Shown: positions 38,001 through 47,276 of the stretch, piece after piece
How positions within the stretch are numbered: position 1 is the first letter of the stretch
Layout of the letters: each line of letters begins with the position of its first letter
From: Osedax fenrisi
Lineage: Eukaryota; Annelida; Polychaeta; Sabellida; Siboglinidae
Assembly (NCBI GenBank): GCA_964019155.1
Contig: OZ025244.1
Span: forward strand, 74,518,073-74,582,072
Reading direction: 5' to 3'
DNA: 64,000 nucleotides
Notes under the pieces: generated by a model
Told to the model about the DNA's origin: nothing
Database searches by the model: none
The model's input: only the letters and a program-made list of their open reading frames with translations
Program-made: the position numbers and the translations under genes

Positions 38001-39948
38001 ATATTATATATAATTATAAATATATAATATATAACTATCATACATCTCTAATTTAAATTTAAATTTACATAATAATAATATTTCCTATTTTGCTCAGCCA
38101 ATCTGTTAATATCAATTCATCAATTTTAAAATCAATAAACTTTAAATCTCCATATTTAATAAATATTAAAATTTACATTATATATAAACATTTTAAAAAC
38201 CGGTCCGAACCTAAAAATTAATTATTTTATACCTAAGATCGATGATTTGAAATTTTACAGCACTAGTATTACTAGTCTAGTAATAATATATATGTGACGA
38301 AGATTTGGAGATTTTACGCTGATTACATAAATATATCATGACTCATGCTTCATGAGTGTTTCAATTAAGTAGGTATTACACAATCAGAAACATTGATTAA
38401 TACTTCAAAAGTACACATTAAAAGTATTACTTATATATCAATGAAATACACAAGGAATCAGGTTAGTTATTCCGAGAAAATAAATAGTTCTATGATTTTC
38501 TTAGCACAATCCTTAGCTATATTAAACATTTCCAGGAATAATGATATATAAAGAATATTTTATTTGCTTAAAACAACAATGAGGTCAGTTGTTCTGATAA
38601 AATAAATTGTCATAGAATATTCGTAAGAAAATCCTTAAAAATCTTTAGCTACATCCATAATGTTAAATATTATCCTAGGACAATCCTTAACTAACTCCGT
38701 AATGTTAAATATTATCCTAAGACAATCCTTAGCTAACTCCGTAATGTTAAATATTATCCTAGGACAATCCTTAACTAACTCCGTAATGTTAAATATTATC
38801 CTAAGACAATCCTTAGCTAACTCCGTAATGTTAAATATTATCCTAGGACAATCCTTAACTAACTCCGTAATGTTAAATATTATCCTAAGACAATCCTTAG
38901 CTACCTCCGTAATGTTAAATATTATCCTAGGACAATCCTTAACTAACTCCGTAATGTTAAATATTATCCTAAGACAATCCTTAGCTACCTCCGTAATGTT
39001 AAATATTATCCTAGGATAATCCATAGCTACATCGGTAATGTTAAATATTATCCTAAGACACTCCTTAGCTATCTCCGTAATGTTAAATATTATCCTAGGA
39101 TAATCCTTAGCTACATCCGTAATGTTAAATATTGTCCTAGGACAATCCTTAACTATCTCCGTAATGTTAAATATTATCCTAGGATAATCCTTAGCTACAT
39201 CCGTAATGTTAAATATTATCCTAGGACAATACTTAGCTATCTCCGTAATGTTAAATATTATCCTAGGATAATCCTTAGCTACATCCGTAATGTTAAATAT
39301 TGTCCTAGGACAATCCTTAACTATCTCCGTAATGTTAAATATTATCCTAGGATAATCCTTAGCTACATCCGTAATGTTAAATATTATCCTAGGACAATCC
39401 TTAGCTATCTCCGTAATGTTAAATATTATCCTAGGATAATCCTTAGCTACATCCGTAATGTTAAATATTGTCCTAGGACAATCCTTAACTATCTCCGTAA
39501 TGTTAAATATTATCCTAGGATAATCCTTAGCTACATCCGTAATGTTAAATATTATCCTAGGACAATCCTTAACTAACTCCGTAATGTTAAATATTATCCT
39601 AAGACAATCCTTAACTAACTCCGTAATGTTAAATATTGTCCTAAGACAATCCTTAACTATCTTCGTAATGTTAAATATTATCCTAGAACAATCCTAAACT
39701 AACTCCGTAATGTTAAATATTGTCCTAGGACAATCCTTAACCACCTCCGTAATGTTACATATTATCCTAGGATAATACTGACATGTTATTAGCTCAGCTC
39801 AACACCGGCCTATGTAGTAGCTACCAACCGTTCTACGAGCGTGTTTATCTGATGTGAAGTAGAGACGAGACGAGGCTTCGGGTCTCTCTATCGTAGGGTC
39901 AAGGGGACCCATGTGCTTAGACGGAATCACTTGCAACACCACGTCCAT
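17759..39948 (-). CDS. KLHL20: KLHL20-like BTB-BACK-Kelch CUL3 adaptor, complete 16-exon gene
   Basis: KLHL20 proteins bind CUL3 through BTB/BACK and present substrates to the ubiquitin ligase through a six-bladed Kelch propeller. Vertebrate substrates include DAPK1, PML and ULK1 (family knowledge). I assembled 16 coding exons; lengths sum to 1788 nt (595 codons plus stop), against about 609 residues in human. Residues about 42-140: BTB (DLCDVVLLVGNAKIFAHRI, FTGELVESRQTE). About 141-285: BACK with 3-box (GIRAFADTHSC, DELNVDDEEVVFNAVMIWVK). Next is the hallmark GPRTRPRKPIR linker, then six Kelch repeats, each with a GG pair and W, ending GGMNYRRLGGGVGVVKM...HLW. All splice phases agree. The ATG at 39948 has an in-frame TAA 24 nt upstream. 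Introns run from 215 to 3810 bp and are filled with mobile elements. KLHL20 is preferred over KLHL2/3 because the linker, the BACK sequence and the C-terminus match it best. Confidence 0.95.
17919..18063. mobile_element. MITE with AGGGGCGCTG termini, copy 1 (intron 15)
   Basis: 145 bp bounded by AGGGGCGCTG and its complement CAGCGCCCCT, with G-runs and AACAACCAATCAAAAT inside. It fills most of the 215-bp intron between exons 16 and 15. The possible target duplication is eroded. A second copy sits at 32103-32253. Confidence 0.75.
18088..18165 (-). CDS. KLHL20: KLHL20 exon 15
   Basis: 26 codons, phase 0 to phase 0, reading VGLAVVNGQLMAIGGFDGST to KTVE. It starts after ATTAG and ends GAG before GTTTGT. 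Kelch blade 6 first half. Confidence 0.93.
19567..19960. repeat. Dispersed repeat, copy 1 (intron 14)
   Basis: Begins with AATCGTGTAATTCAATTTTG, continues with TAATATATAACAAAG, then CCTAAATATATTTCAGTGAT and GGGAGTATTATAT. The same ordered phrases occur at 52321-52745 on the same strand. Ends and class are unknown. Confidence 0.55.
20924..21024 (-). CDS. KLHL20: KLHL20 exon 14
   Basis: Completes GG then reads RDDVTELSCVERYNPTKNCW and SSRRSG. Acceptor TTGTAG, donor GTATAA. Kelch blade 5. Phase 1 in, phase 0 out. Confidence 0.92.
21289..21396 (-). CDS. KLHL20: KLHL20 exon 13
   Basis: Reads VEKYDSRFKRWSLCAPMISR then RKHLGVAVFNSMIYAV, the end of blade 4 and start of blade 5. Acceptor ATACAG, donor GTTTGT. 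Too short to show up as a long open frame; found by family match and splice phase. Confidence 0.92.
22640..23330. repeat. Tandem AT-rich repeat in KLHL20 intron 12
   Basis: TAAATAAAATAATAACTCTC recurs near 22742, 22962 and 23242, each time inside a longer shared block with T-rich runs and an ATATAATATATTATATGATG-type sequence. About three diverged copies of roughly 220-280 bp. Confidence 0.6.
24338..24471 (-). CDS. KLHL20: KLHL20 exon 12
   Basis: 44 full codons reading YDPQINRWTKVPSMNTRRLG and AVGGSDGTTPLNT: end of blade 3 and most of blade 4. Its acceptor ATATAG pairs with the GC donor of exon 11. Donor GTTCAA. Confidence 0.94.
24949..25024 (-). CDS. KLHL20: KLHL20 exon 11 with a GC splice donor
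   Basis: Reads GVAVLNGHLYAVGGQDGVSC then LNLVER. The exon ends GAAAG followed by GCAAGT, the usual form of a GC-AG donor. The nearest GT downstream would break the phase, while the GC donor joins exon 12 in frame. Confidence 0.9.
25446..25920 (+). pseudogene. LINE D linker region, upstream of the frameshift
   Basis: Open frame from the truncation point through KKTFTICSKLLGRNKKKTL, FDDYFHHKLTRTLSNLP and KATKSSSPLDPIPLPFYTK. This is the segment between endonuclease and RT in CR1/L2 LINEs. After about 25920 the protein match moves to the +2-type frame. Confidence 0.75.
26063..27358 (+). pseudogene. LINE D reverse transcriptase ORF
   Basis: 431 codons, and the frame is open upstream to about 25915. 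Motifs: LDLSSAFDTIDHTILIHRL (about residues 57-75), THGVPQGSVLGPILFNIYI (112-130), catalytic FHTYADDIQLY (146-156), VKNLGVIFD, and the C-terminal LHWLPVRHRILYKTLLLAHK and SVPYSWNTLP. The RT core looks intact. No endonuclease is present because the copy is truncated. It belongs to the element, not the host, and would be transcribed antisense to KLHL20. Confidence 0.85.
28259..28326 (-). CDS. KLHL20: KLHL20 exon 10
   Basis: 22 full codons reading YDPQMNQWSSDVTPTSSCRT then SV. Acceptor CGCCAG, donor GTTCGT. The SSDV...TS.CRTSVG phrase is characteristic of KLHL20 blade 2-3. Confidence 0.92.
28665..28751 (-). CDS. KLHL20: KLHL20 exon 9
   Basis: Reads CGVGVAVLNDVLYAVGGHDG then QAYLNSIE (blade 2). 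Acceptor AACATAG, donor GTTTGT. Starts with one base and ends with two bases of split codons. Confidence 0.92.
29590..29686 (-). CDS. KLHL20: KLHL20 exon 8
   Basis: 31 full codons reading GGWCSGDAISSMERYDPQNS then EWKMVAPMIKR (blade 1). Acceptor CCTGCAG, donor GTTCAT. Confidence 0.93.
29840..30043. repeat. GAT/ATC microsatellite with higher-order pattern (intron 7)
   Basis: GAT triplets with regularly placed GCT, GAA and GGT variants in repeats of about 40-55 bp. On the gene strand it is ATC-rich and begins four bases into the intron, next to the exon 7 donor GTTTATC. Long poly-Asp, poly-Met, poly-His and poly-Ser frames here are triplet artefacts. Confidence 0.92.
30048..30120 (-). CDS. KLHL20: KLHL20 exon 7
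   Basis: 24 codons, ERTLMQGPRTRPRKPIRSGE then VLFA. This linker between BACK and Kelch is nearly invariant in KLHL20. Acceptor TTTAAG, donor GTTTAT, phase 1 out. Confidence 0.95.
30570..30740. repeat. Minisatellite of CACACAGTTAACCC units (intron 6)
   Basis: CACACAGTTAAC or CACACAGTTCAC followed by C-rich CACCC runs, repeated at irregular spacing of about 20-40 bp. It ends about ten bases from the exon 6 donor. Confidence 0.7.
30750..30887 (-). CDS. KLHL20: KLHL20 exon 6
   Basis: 46 codons, VLQHVRMPLISAKFIVGTIS then the conserved CRDLVDEAKNYLLLPQ end of the BACK domain. Acceptor CTCTAG, donor GTTAGC, phase 0 both sides. Confidence 0.93.
31811..31860. repeat. Duplicate of the exon 5 3' end and donor
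   Basis: This 50-bp block matches 31871-31920 (offset 60 bp) with seven mismatches. The original block holds the last 28 coding bases of exon 5 and its GTTACT donor. The copy lies just inside the intron and keeps the donor GT. Confidence 0.75.
31893..32051 (-). CDS. KLHL20: KLHL20 exon 5
   Basis: 53 codons, VMDTEEYHILPVDQLIEIIS then SDELNVDDEEVVFNAVMIWV and DRRQYLHK: the central BACK domain. Acceptor CTCCCAG, donor GTTACT. Confidence 0.94.
32103..32253. mobile_element. MITE with AGGGGCGCTG termini, copy 2 (intron 4)
   Basis: 151 bp, ends AGGGGAACTG and CAGCGCCCCT, with the same internal G-runs and AACAACCAATCAAAAT as copy 1. It is flanked by a perfect 10-bp direct repeat AGGTGTAGGT (32093-32102 and 32254-32263), which defines the ends. 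Confidence 0.85.
32425..32559 (-). CDS. KLHL20: KLHL20 exon 4
   Basis: 45 codons, [20 protein letters not shown] then AFADTHSCIDLLRSADKFTQ and HNFEE. This is the 3-box and start of BACK, the CUL3-contact region. Acceptor CTAACAG, donor GTTCGC, phase 0. Confidence 0.95.
32973..34158. mobile_element. TTAA-flanked DNA transposon, non-autonomous (intron 3)
   Basis: 1186 bp bounded by GGGGAGGCCGCA and its exact complement TGCGGCCTCCCC, with TTAA on both sides (32969-32972 and 34159-34162). TTAA target duplication is typical of piggyBac and Kolobok families; GGGG-type ends are closer to Kolobok, from memory. The interior is AT-rich with several tandem copies of a block containing AATTGTAAAATATTGTGTTT (33170-33720). 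No transposase is seen. Confidence 0.75.
34944..35024. repeat. (TA)n, about 80 bp
   Basis: Longest pure TA tract in the window, in KLHL20 intron 3. Confidence 0.95.
36249..36354 (-). mobile_element. Tiny LINE D-family 3' tail with target-site duplications (intron 3)
   Basis: 36270-36327 is the complement of the LINE D 3' UTR (GGCCGATTGCTTTATAAGC, CAGTCCGAAAAC), so it is a 5'-truncated insertion of about 58 bp in - orientation. It is flanked by 36249-36270 and 36331-36354, which share TAATATATTA-C/T-CGCAGG-type sequence and differ by one substitution and a GT insertion: a target duplication of about 22 bp. The right copy ends 16 bases from exon 3. Confidence 0.85.
36370..36507 (-). CDS. KLHL20: KLHL20 exon 3
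   Basis: 46 codons, VKIHDIDEQAMESLIDFCYT then ASIVVEESNVQQLLPAACIL and QLNEIQ: second half of BTB. Acceptor GGTCAG, donor GTACAG, phase 0. Confidence 0.95.
36805..36962 (-). CDS. KLHL20: KLHL20 exon 2
   Basis: 52 full codons, TIDSLRRVHDLCDVVLLVGN then AKIFAHRIILASCSPYFHAM and FTGELVESRQTE: first half of BTB. The acceptor is CAGATAG; the earlier CAACAG four bases upstream would break the phase with exon 1. Donor GTAAGC. Confidence 0.93.
38645..39778. repeat. 42-bp minisatellite, 27 copies, in KLHL20 intron 1
   Basis: I count 27 consecutive 42-bp units. Each has CCGTAATGTTAAATATT followed by a TCCTAGGA-type palindrome and AATCCTTA. Units 2-9 alternate in 84-bp pairs (CTAAGAC versus CTAGGAC). 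Units 12-22 follow a 168-bp four-unit pattern. Because 42 is divisible by three, long false frames run on both strands. The array ends 46 bp from the exon 1 donor. Confidence 0.95.
39825..39948 (-). CDS. KLHL20: KLHL20 exon 1 (first coding exon)
   Basis: Starts MDVVLQVIPSKHMGPLDPTI and ends LYFTSDKHARRTV, matching the vertebrate YISDKHPRQTL just before BTB. Donor GTAGCT, phase 1. The N-terminal 30 residues are poorly conserved, so the exact start is inferred from the upstream in-frame TAA. An untranslated exon further upstream is possible but not seen. Confidence 0.85.
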
Positions 39949-40516
39949 TTCGTAGAGCTGTGTGCGGGGTTAACGGTGGATCACGTATATTTCGCATGTG
40001 TATTGTGGTTGAGTCATCCGGGAATTTAGATGTTGTTTTCATTAAAAGGCTGACATCATATGGGGATAACATGGGGTTTACTTAAGCTACTTTACTTTAG
40101 GTTTACTTTAGCTACCTTAGTTTATGTATATTGTATATGTTATTGTTCATTTTGGGGGAGTCCTTGTATCCCTGTAGGAACTTGGATTATGTTTTTACTT
40201 TTAAACAAATGGCTCTAATATTCCTTCGTGTATGATGCCTTACTCTGCTGAGCTACCTAGGTTTTTATTACAATTATTAATTATATTATTACTATAAATG
40301 ATGTTATTAAACAATAATTTAAAGTCATCACAAATTACTTCGCTATATCCAAGTCCATGATTAATTGTAACCTAAAATACTGTATTATATTTTTATTATC
40401 TTTTAACATATTATTTTTTATATTATAAATTATTATTATTATTCTAAATAAAAACTATAATAATTCCTATATACAATTTAAATGATAACAAATCATTTTT
40501 TTACATTCGTAAATTT
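39949..40516. other. 5' flank of KLHL20
   Basis: Some less AT-rich sequence up to about 40030 could be 5' UTR or promoter. No TATA box or core promoter can be singled out. The rest is AT-rich. Confidence 0.4.
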
Positions 40517-40524
40517 ACTAAATT

Positions 40525-40946
40525 GGATTATGGTCAAAAGCTTCGAGATTTGAACGACCGCAAAATTGTTTATTCTAATTAATGATTTTAAAATAGCATA
40601 TGATAGGCCATAATAATTAGCGTATGTCTATTTATAGACTATCATACATGCAATAGCTTATGAGTAACATATATATATATATATATATATATACTTTTAT
40701 AGGCTCAATCGGGAAGTAATGTAACTAAAAAAACCTGGAAATATCAAAACTAAACCAGTGAAAATAACTAAAACTACAAATATACATACATATATATATA
40801 TATATTTAATTGATGAGCTGTTGCATGTATGATAATTTATAAATAGACTTATGCTAATTATAATGGCCGATACATTATTGTAAAATTACTAATTTGAATA
40901 AACAATATTGTGGGCGTTCAAATCGCGAAGCTTTTGACCAGGTGCC
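40525..40946. mobile_element. 422-bp DNA transposon with GGTCAAAAGCTTCG termini, copy 1
   Basis: The two outer 140 bp are inverted repeats of each other (GGTCAAAAGCTTCG..., TTTGAACG, ...ATCATACATGCA). The perfect 8-bp direct repeat ACTAAATT lies at 40517-40524 and 40947-40954. The middle has (TA)n and no coding. Eight-base duplications fit hAT or Merlin families; GG ends fit Merlin somewhat better. Superfamily uncertain. Confidence 0.85.
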
Positions 40947-41282
40947 ACTAAATTTATTAAAATATGTTTCTATTTAATAAAATTAATTAATTATTAAAAT
41001 GTAATTTTACATATATTTTGAGAGTATTTTATGGGGTAACCAATGATCTCATGCGAATTTATTTTAGTGGGGAGTGATCTAGTGCATATTTGTAATCTAA
41101 TAGGTAATGTACATTCTACTATTTATAAAGAATTATTTACATTAATATATATTATCACTGCGCATAATATCACTATTCCTACGAGATCAATCCACACGAA
41201 ATAACTTAGTATGGTCTCACTGGTATTCTGTAATAGTGTATTTAATAAGATCAAACAAATACTGTGATCAAATAAACTTTAC

Positions 41283-41990
41283 GATCGACAGACTTCAATA
41301 CAATACAATCAAGTGATGATCGACGGACATCGATTTCCATAGTATAGAATATCAGATTAAGTTTACGATCGACGGACATCGAAGTTGTCCGTTGATCATA
41401 AAGTTCCGTTGATCCAAATACTGCAATAAAATATAAATATATATATATGTATATCTCTGATTAATTATTCAAATATAAATACAAATATTTAGCCCACTCC
41501 CTAGAGAATAATAGTGGATACTTGAATTTCAGTTAATTATGTAATATGATGAATTATGACATAATTATGGTAATGAGACGAAATACTCTTCGATTCTTCG
41601 ATTATTATAGAGCTTCTTCGATTAATCAGTTTGCAATAAATATTTAATTCGTTTTCTTAGTATAAGTTTAACTTAAGTTTATTATCACACTAACTCTATT
41701 TTTTAAATTATCTTAACTACTAACTATTTAAGTAGCATAATTAAGGTATATATTAATCAAATGCGCGGATCAAATGATCTTTACGATCTACGGACAAATT
41801 CGGCGGACATTGATGTCCGTCGCCTTACAGTTAATTTGAATATATTGTAGTCGAGCATATAAGATTAACTTTACGATAAGCGGATATCTATATATATATA
41901 ATACAATCAAGTGAAATTAATGATCGACGGATATCGATTTCCATAATATAGCATATCAAATTAACTTTACGATGAACGGACATCAATGTA
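41283..41990. repeat. Repeats of GATCGACGGACATCGA
   Basis: The motif and variants recur near 41283, 41319, 41371, 41786, 41872, 41925 and 41970, and in inverse form near 41388 and 41810. A longer block (AATCAAGTGA... GATTTCCATA... ATATCA) is shared between 41308-41387 and 41905-41987 in the same orientation. Class unknown. Confidence 0.6.
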
Positions 41991-41992
41991 AA

Positions 41993-43047
41993 GGATTATG
42001 GTCAAAGCTTCGCGATTTGAACGCACGCAAACTTGTTTATTCAAATTAGTGATTTTACAATAGCTTATGATTGGCCATTATAATTGGCATATGTCTATTT
42101 ATTAGTGTTGGAAACGGTTTAGAATATCGAATCGAATATTCGAATATTTGAATATTCGATTCTTTCAAATAGTAAATTTTCGAATTTGACAGATATTCGA
42201 AAATGTCGAATGCCTAAATCTAATTATTCGAAAAAAACGTTAAAAGGCATATAATGCCTATATTTCATTAAACAATAAACAAATAATATAATACTATTTA
42301 CCCTAGGATATTTACTTCCGTTTTAACCTTGTTCTCGAATTCTGAAGAATATTTTATATGGCTTCAAATATTTTAATAAAAAAAAGTTCAAAATTATGTC
42401 TAGAGAAATTAGACTTATTGATAATTATCAATGATTATAATCATTAATCAAAATTCATAACCCTTTTTAAATATATTTATTATTTGAAACATTCAAAGTG
42501 TATTTATTTACTATTTTACACCTTAGAAATGAATAATTTAACTATTTGAAAACTTTGAATACTTGGTTTAATATAAATAATACTATTTGAAACCTTTGAA
42601 GTGTATCTATTTACTATTTTACCCCTTAGAAATGAATAAATTAACTATTTGAAAACTTTGAATACTTAATTTAATACAAATAATACTATTTAAAACCTTC
42701 AAAGTGTATTTATTTACTATTTTAAACCTTCGAAATGGATAATTTTACTATTAGAAAACTGTGTATACTTAATTTAATACAAATAATACTATTTGAACCC
42801 TTCGAAATGTATTTATTTACTATTTGAAACCTTCGAATACTTAATTTAATAAAAATAATACTATTTGAAACCTTCAAAGTGTATTTATTTACTATTCGAA
42901 ACCTTTGAATACTTAATTTAATAAAAATAATACTATTTGAAACCTTCGAAGTGTATTTATTTACTATTCGAAACCTTCGAATGAGTGAAAAATATGAAAA
43001 TTTCCAACACTACTATTTATAGACTATCATACATGCAACTGCTTATC

Positions 43048-43115
<68 letters not shown>

Positions 43116-43330
43116 TTTATAGGCTCACTCGTGATGTAATGCAGCTAAAAATACATAGCTATATTAAAAATAAACCTAATAAAACCAAACCAAACAAGTG
43201 AAAATAACTAAAACTACAAATATTAATGTTTGTACAAACTATCATACGCTGTTGTAAATTCACTAATTCGAATACAAATTTTGCGGGCGTTAAAATCGCG
43301 CATTAATCGCGAAGCTTTTGACTATGTACC
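41993..43330. mobile_element. Second copy of the GGTCAAAAGCTTCG element, split by a nested insertion
   Basis: Same inverted termini as the element at 40525. The flanks are AATGTAAA (41985-41992) and GATGTAAA (43331-43338), one mismatch. After removing the nested 910-bp element and one 8-bp duplication, 420 bp remain, against 422 bp in copy 1. Confidence 0.82.
42103..43012. mobile_element. 910-bp hAT-like non-autonomous element nested in the previous one
   Basis: The ends are TAGTGTTGGAAA and its exact complement TTTCCAACACTA. The perfect 8-bp target duplication CTATTTAT lies at 42095-42102 and 43013-43020. The 8-bp duplication and the TAGTGTTGG-type end suit the hAT superfamily. The left part is rich in GAATATTCGAA. 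The right half is a tandem array with period 103 bp (starts near 42498, 42601, 42704, 42807), then two 72-bp units that lack an internal 31 bp. No transposase. Confidence 0.88.
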
Positions 43331-43987
43331 GATGTAAATCTAATGTGCCGATTTATACTGATAGCTTTATTAAAATTTAATTTAGAAAAATACTTTGAAT
43401 ATAGAATAATATATGATAAATCAATTATAACCACAATTATAAATAATTTATATTAAGTAAATATTAAGCTAATTGTTAATTTGAATGATATTTATAATAA
43501 CCATAAAATAATTGTGACAATTATTTAATTTTTTAAATTATATTCAATTCAGTTTTATTTAACCTTTTTTATATATATATTAACAATATTCTGACAAATT
43601 TAGATAAAATGTATAATAAATATAGAACTATAATAACAGTCATTATTATTTACATCTCTTTAAATATAAAATCATTGAATATTAATATGCAATATACTTA
43701 GTAAGTAACTTACCTAAATTCAATTTAAAATTGTAAATATTTTCTTTTTATTTTCAACAAAGGGGATATATATGTATAAATTATCCTATATAATATAATT
43801 TCATACTATTATTAATTACAAAATTATTAATGTATTATATTTTATATAACATGTTATATAATTGGATATACAATTAGATTATTATACTTAGTATAATACT
43901 ACAATACAGTAAAACTATTGCTAAAATTCTACAAGAATTTCATGAAAAATACATATTCTAGGTAAAAATCTATTATTATTGTATTTA

Positions 43988-44122
43988 GGGAGTTACTAAA
44001 AACCAGTAGTAGCCCAGTAGTAGCCCAGTAGTAATCCAGTAGTAGCCCTGTAGTAATCCAGTAGTAGCCCAGTAGTAATCCAGTAGTAGCTGATTATAGA
44101 TACCACAATTCATATAACATAG

Positions 44123-44155
<33 letters not shown>

Positions 44156-44332
44156 GGTATTAGGCCAGTAGTAATCTATATAGGTTAACCAGTAGTAATC
44201 TATATAGGTATTATGCCGGTAGTTATCTATTAAACCAGTAGTAGCTCAGTAGTAGCCCAGTAGTAATCCAGTAGTAATCCAGTAGTAATCCAGTAGTAGC
44301 TGATTATAGATACCACAATTCATATAACATAG

Positions 44333-44375
<43 letters not shown>

Positions 44376-45540
44376 TAAATAAAATGATTAATATTAAGTA
44401 TAATATGTATTAATATTTATTTATAATGTTATTTATAATATTTATTTAATATATTTTAATTTAATTTATTTAATATATTTTTAATTATAAATACCAATTA
44501 TATGCAAATTATTTATTTATAAAATTATTTATAATTTTTTAATTTATTTTATAGTAAATCATGGATGTTTTAAAGACTTTGTACATTTTCTTAGTTTTGT
44601 AACAAGTAATAATCTATATATATAGGTATTAAACCAGTAGTAGCCCAGTAATAGCCCAGTAGTAGCCCAGTAGTAGCCCAGTAATAGCCCAGTAGTAGCC
44701 CAGTAGTAGCCCAGTAGTGATCTATATAGGTATTATGCCGGTAGTTATCTATTAAACCAGTAGTAGCCCATTAGTAGCCCAGTAGTAGCCCATTAGTAGC
44801 CCAGTAGTAGCCCAGTAGTAGCCCAGTAGTGATCTATATAGGTATTATGCCGGTAGTTATCTATTAAACCAGTAGTAATCCAGTAGTAGCCCAGTAGTAG
44901 CCCAGTAGTAGCCAAGTAGTAGCCCAGTAGTAGCCCAGTAGTAGCCCAGTAATAGCCCAGTAGTAGCCCAGTAGTAGCCCAGTAGTAATCAAGTAGTAGC
45001 CCAGTAGTAGCCCAGTAGTAGCCCAGTAATAGCCCAGTAGTAGCCCAGTAGTAATCCAGTAGTAGCCCAGTAGTAGCCCAGTAATAGCCCAGTAGTAGCC
45101 CAGTAGTAGCCCAGTAATAGCCCAGTAGTAGCCCAGTAGTAGCCCAGTAGTAGCCCAGTAGTGATCTATATAGGTATTATGCCGGTAGTTATCTATTAAA
45201 CCAGTAGTAGCCCAGTAGTAGCCCAGTAGTAGCCCAGTAGTAGCCCAGTAGTAGCCCAGTAGTGATCTATATAGGTATTATACCGGTATTTGATCTGGCC
45301 TGGTCTTTGATTAAATAAATGAAGTAGATTGAAGTTCATTCTACATCAATGCATGATATTCAACAATGCATTATATATGGGAATCTATAGATTTTGTATA
45401 TAGGGGGATATATATATATATATATTAGCATTATCATTTATATGTTAGAGTTTTACTTTATATAGGTACCTACTAGGTACTACCTAGGTATCGTAGTATA
45501 GTTAGCCTAGTATATGTAGGTACCTATTAGTACTGGCCTA

Positions 45541-45576
<36 letters not shown>

Positions 45577-47235
45577 CTATGTTATATGAATTGTGGTATC
45601 TATAATCAGCTACTACTGGGCTACTACTGGGCTACTACTGGATTACTACTGGGCTACTACTGGATTACTACTGGGCTACTACTGGGCTACTACTGGGCTA
45701 CTACTGGGCTACTACTGGGCTACTAGTGGGCTACTACTGGGCTACTACTGGGCTACTACTGGGCTACTACTGGTTTAATAGATAACTACCGGCATAATAC
45801 CTATATAGATCACTACTTGGTTACTACTTGGCTACTACTGGGCTACTACTGGGCTACTACTGGGCTACTACTGGGCTACTACTGGGCTATTACTGGGCTA
45901 CTACTGGGCTACTACTGGGCTACTACTGGGATATTACTGGGCTACTACTGGGCTACTACTGGGCTACTACTGGATTACTACTGGTTTAATAGATAACTAC
46001 CGGCATAATACCTATATAGATCACTACTGGGCTACTACTGGGCTACTACTGGGCTAATACTGGGCTACTACTGGGCTACTACTGGGCTACTAATGGGCTA
46101 CTACTGGTTTAATAGATAACTACCGGCATAATACCTATATAGATCACTACTTGGCTACTACTGGATTACTACTGGGCTACTACTGGGCTACTACTTGGCT
46201 ACTACTGGGCTATTACTGGGCTACAACTGGTTTAATACCTATATATAGATTATTACTTGTTACAAAACTAAGAAAATGTACAAAGTCTTTAAAACATACA
46301 TGATTTACTATAAAATAAATAAAAAAAATAACAAAAATTATAAATAATTTTATAAATAAATAATTTGCAAATAATTGGTATTTATAATTAAATGCATATT
46401 ATAAATAACATTATAAATAAATATGAATACATATTATACTTAATATTAATCATTTTATTTAATATAATATATATATATATATATATATATAATATACTAT
46501 GTTATGTGAATTGTGGTATCTATAATCAGCTACTACTGAATTACTATTGGATTACTACTGGATTAATACTGGGCTACTACTGGATTACTACTGGGCTACT
46601 ACTGGGCTACTACTGGGCTACTACTGGGCTACTACTGGGCTACTACTAGGCTACTAGTGGGCTACTACTGGGCTACTACTGGGCTACTACTGGGCTACTA
46701 CAGGTTTAATAGATAACTACCGGCATAATACCTATATAGATCACTACTTGGCTACTACTTGGCTACTACTGGGCTACTACTGGGCTACTACTGGGCTATT
46801 ACTGGGCTACTACTGGGCTACTACTGGGCTACTACTGGGCTACTACTGGGCTACTACTGGGCTACTACTGGATTACTACTGGTTTAATAGATAGCTACCG
46901 GCATAATACCTATATAGATCACTACTGGGCTACTACTGGATTACTACTGGGCTACTACTGGGCTACTACTGGGCTACTACTGGGCTATTACTGGGCTACT
47001 ACTGGTTTAATACCTATATATAGATTATTACTTGTTACAAAACTAAGAAAATGTACAAAGTCTTTAAAACATACATGATTTACTATAAAATAAATAAAAA
47101 AATAACAAAAATTATAAATAATTTTATAAATAAATAATTTGCAAATAATTGGTATTTATAATTAAATGAATATTATAAATAACATTATAAATAAATATGA
47201 ATACATATTATACTTAATATTAATCATTTTATTTA

Positions 47236-47276
<41 letters not shown>

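Noticed and set aside
38635..39024. 129- and 119-residue repeat proteins on both strands
   Set aside because: The 42-bp unit is a multiple of three without stops, so frames are open by period alone. The array lies in a KLHL20 intron.
38645..39778. CRISPR-like regular array
   Set aside because: Units are contiguous 42-bp repeats with no unique spacers, in an animal intron. A minisatellite explains it.
40900..40935. tRNA-like GTTCAAATC phrase
   Set aside because: It belongs to the inverted terminus of the 422-bp transposon. No cloverleaf could be drawn around it.
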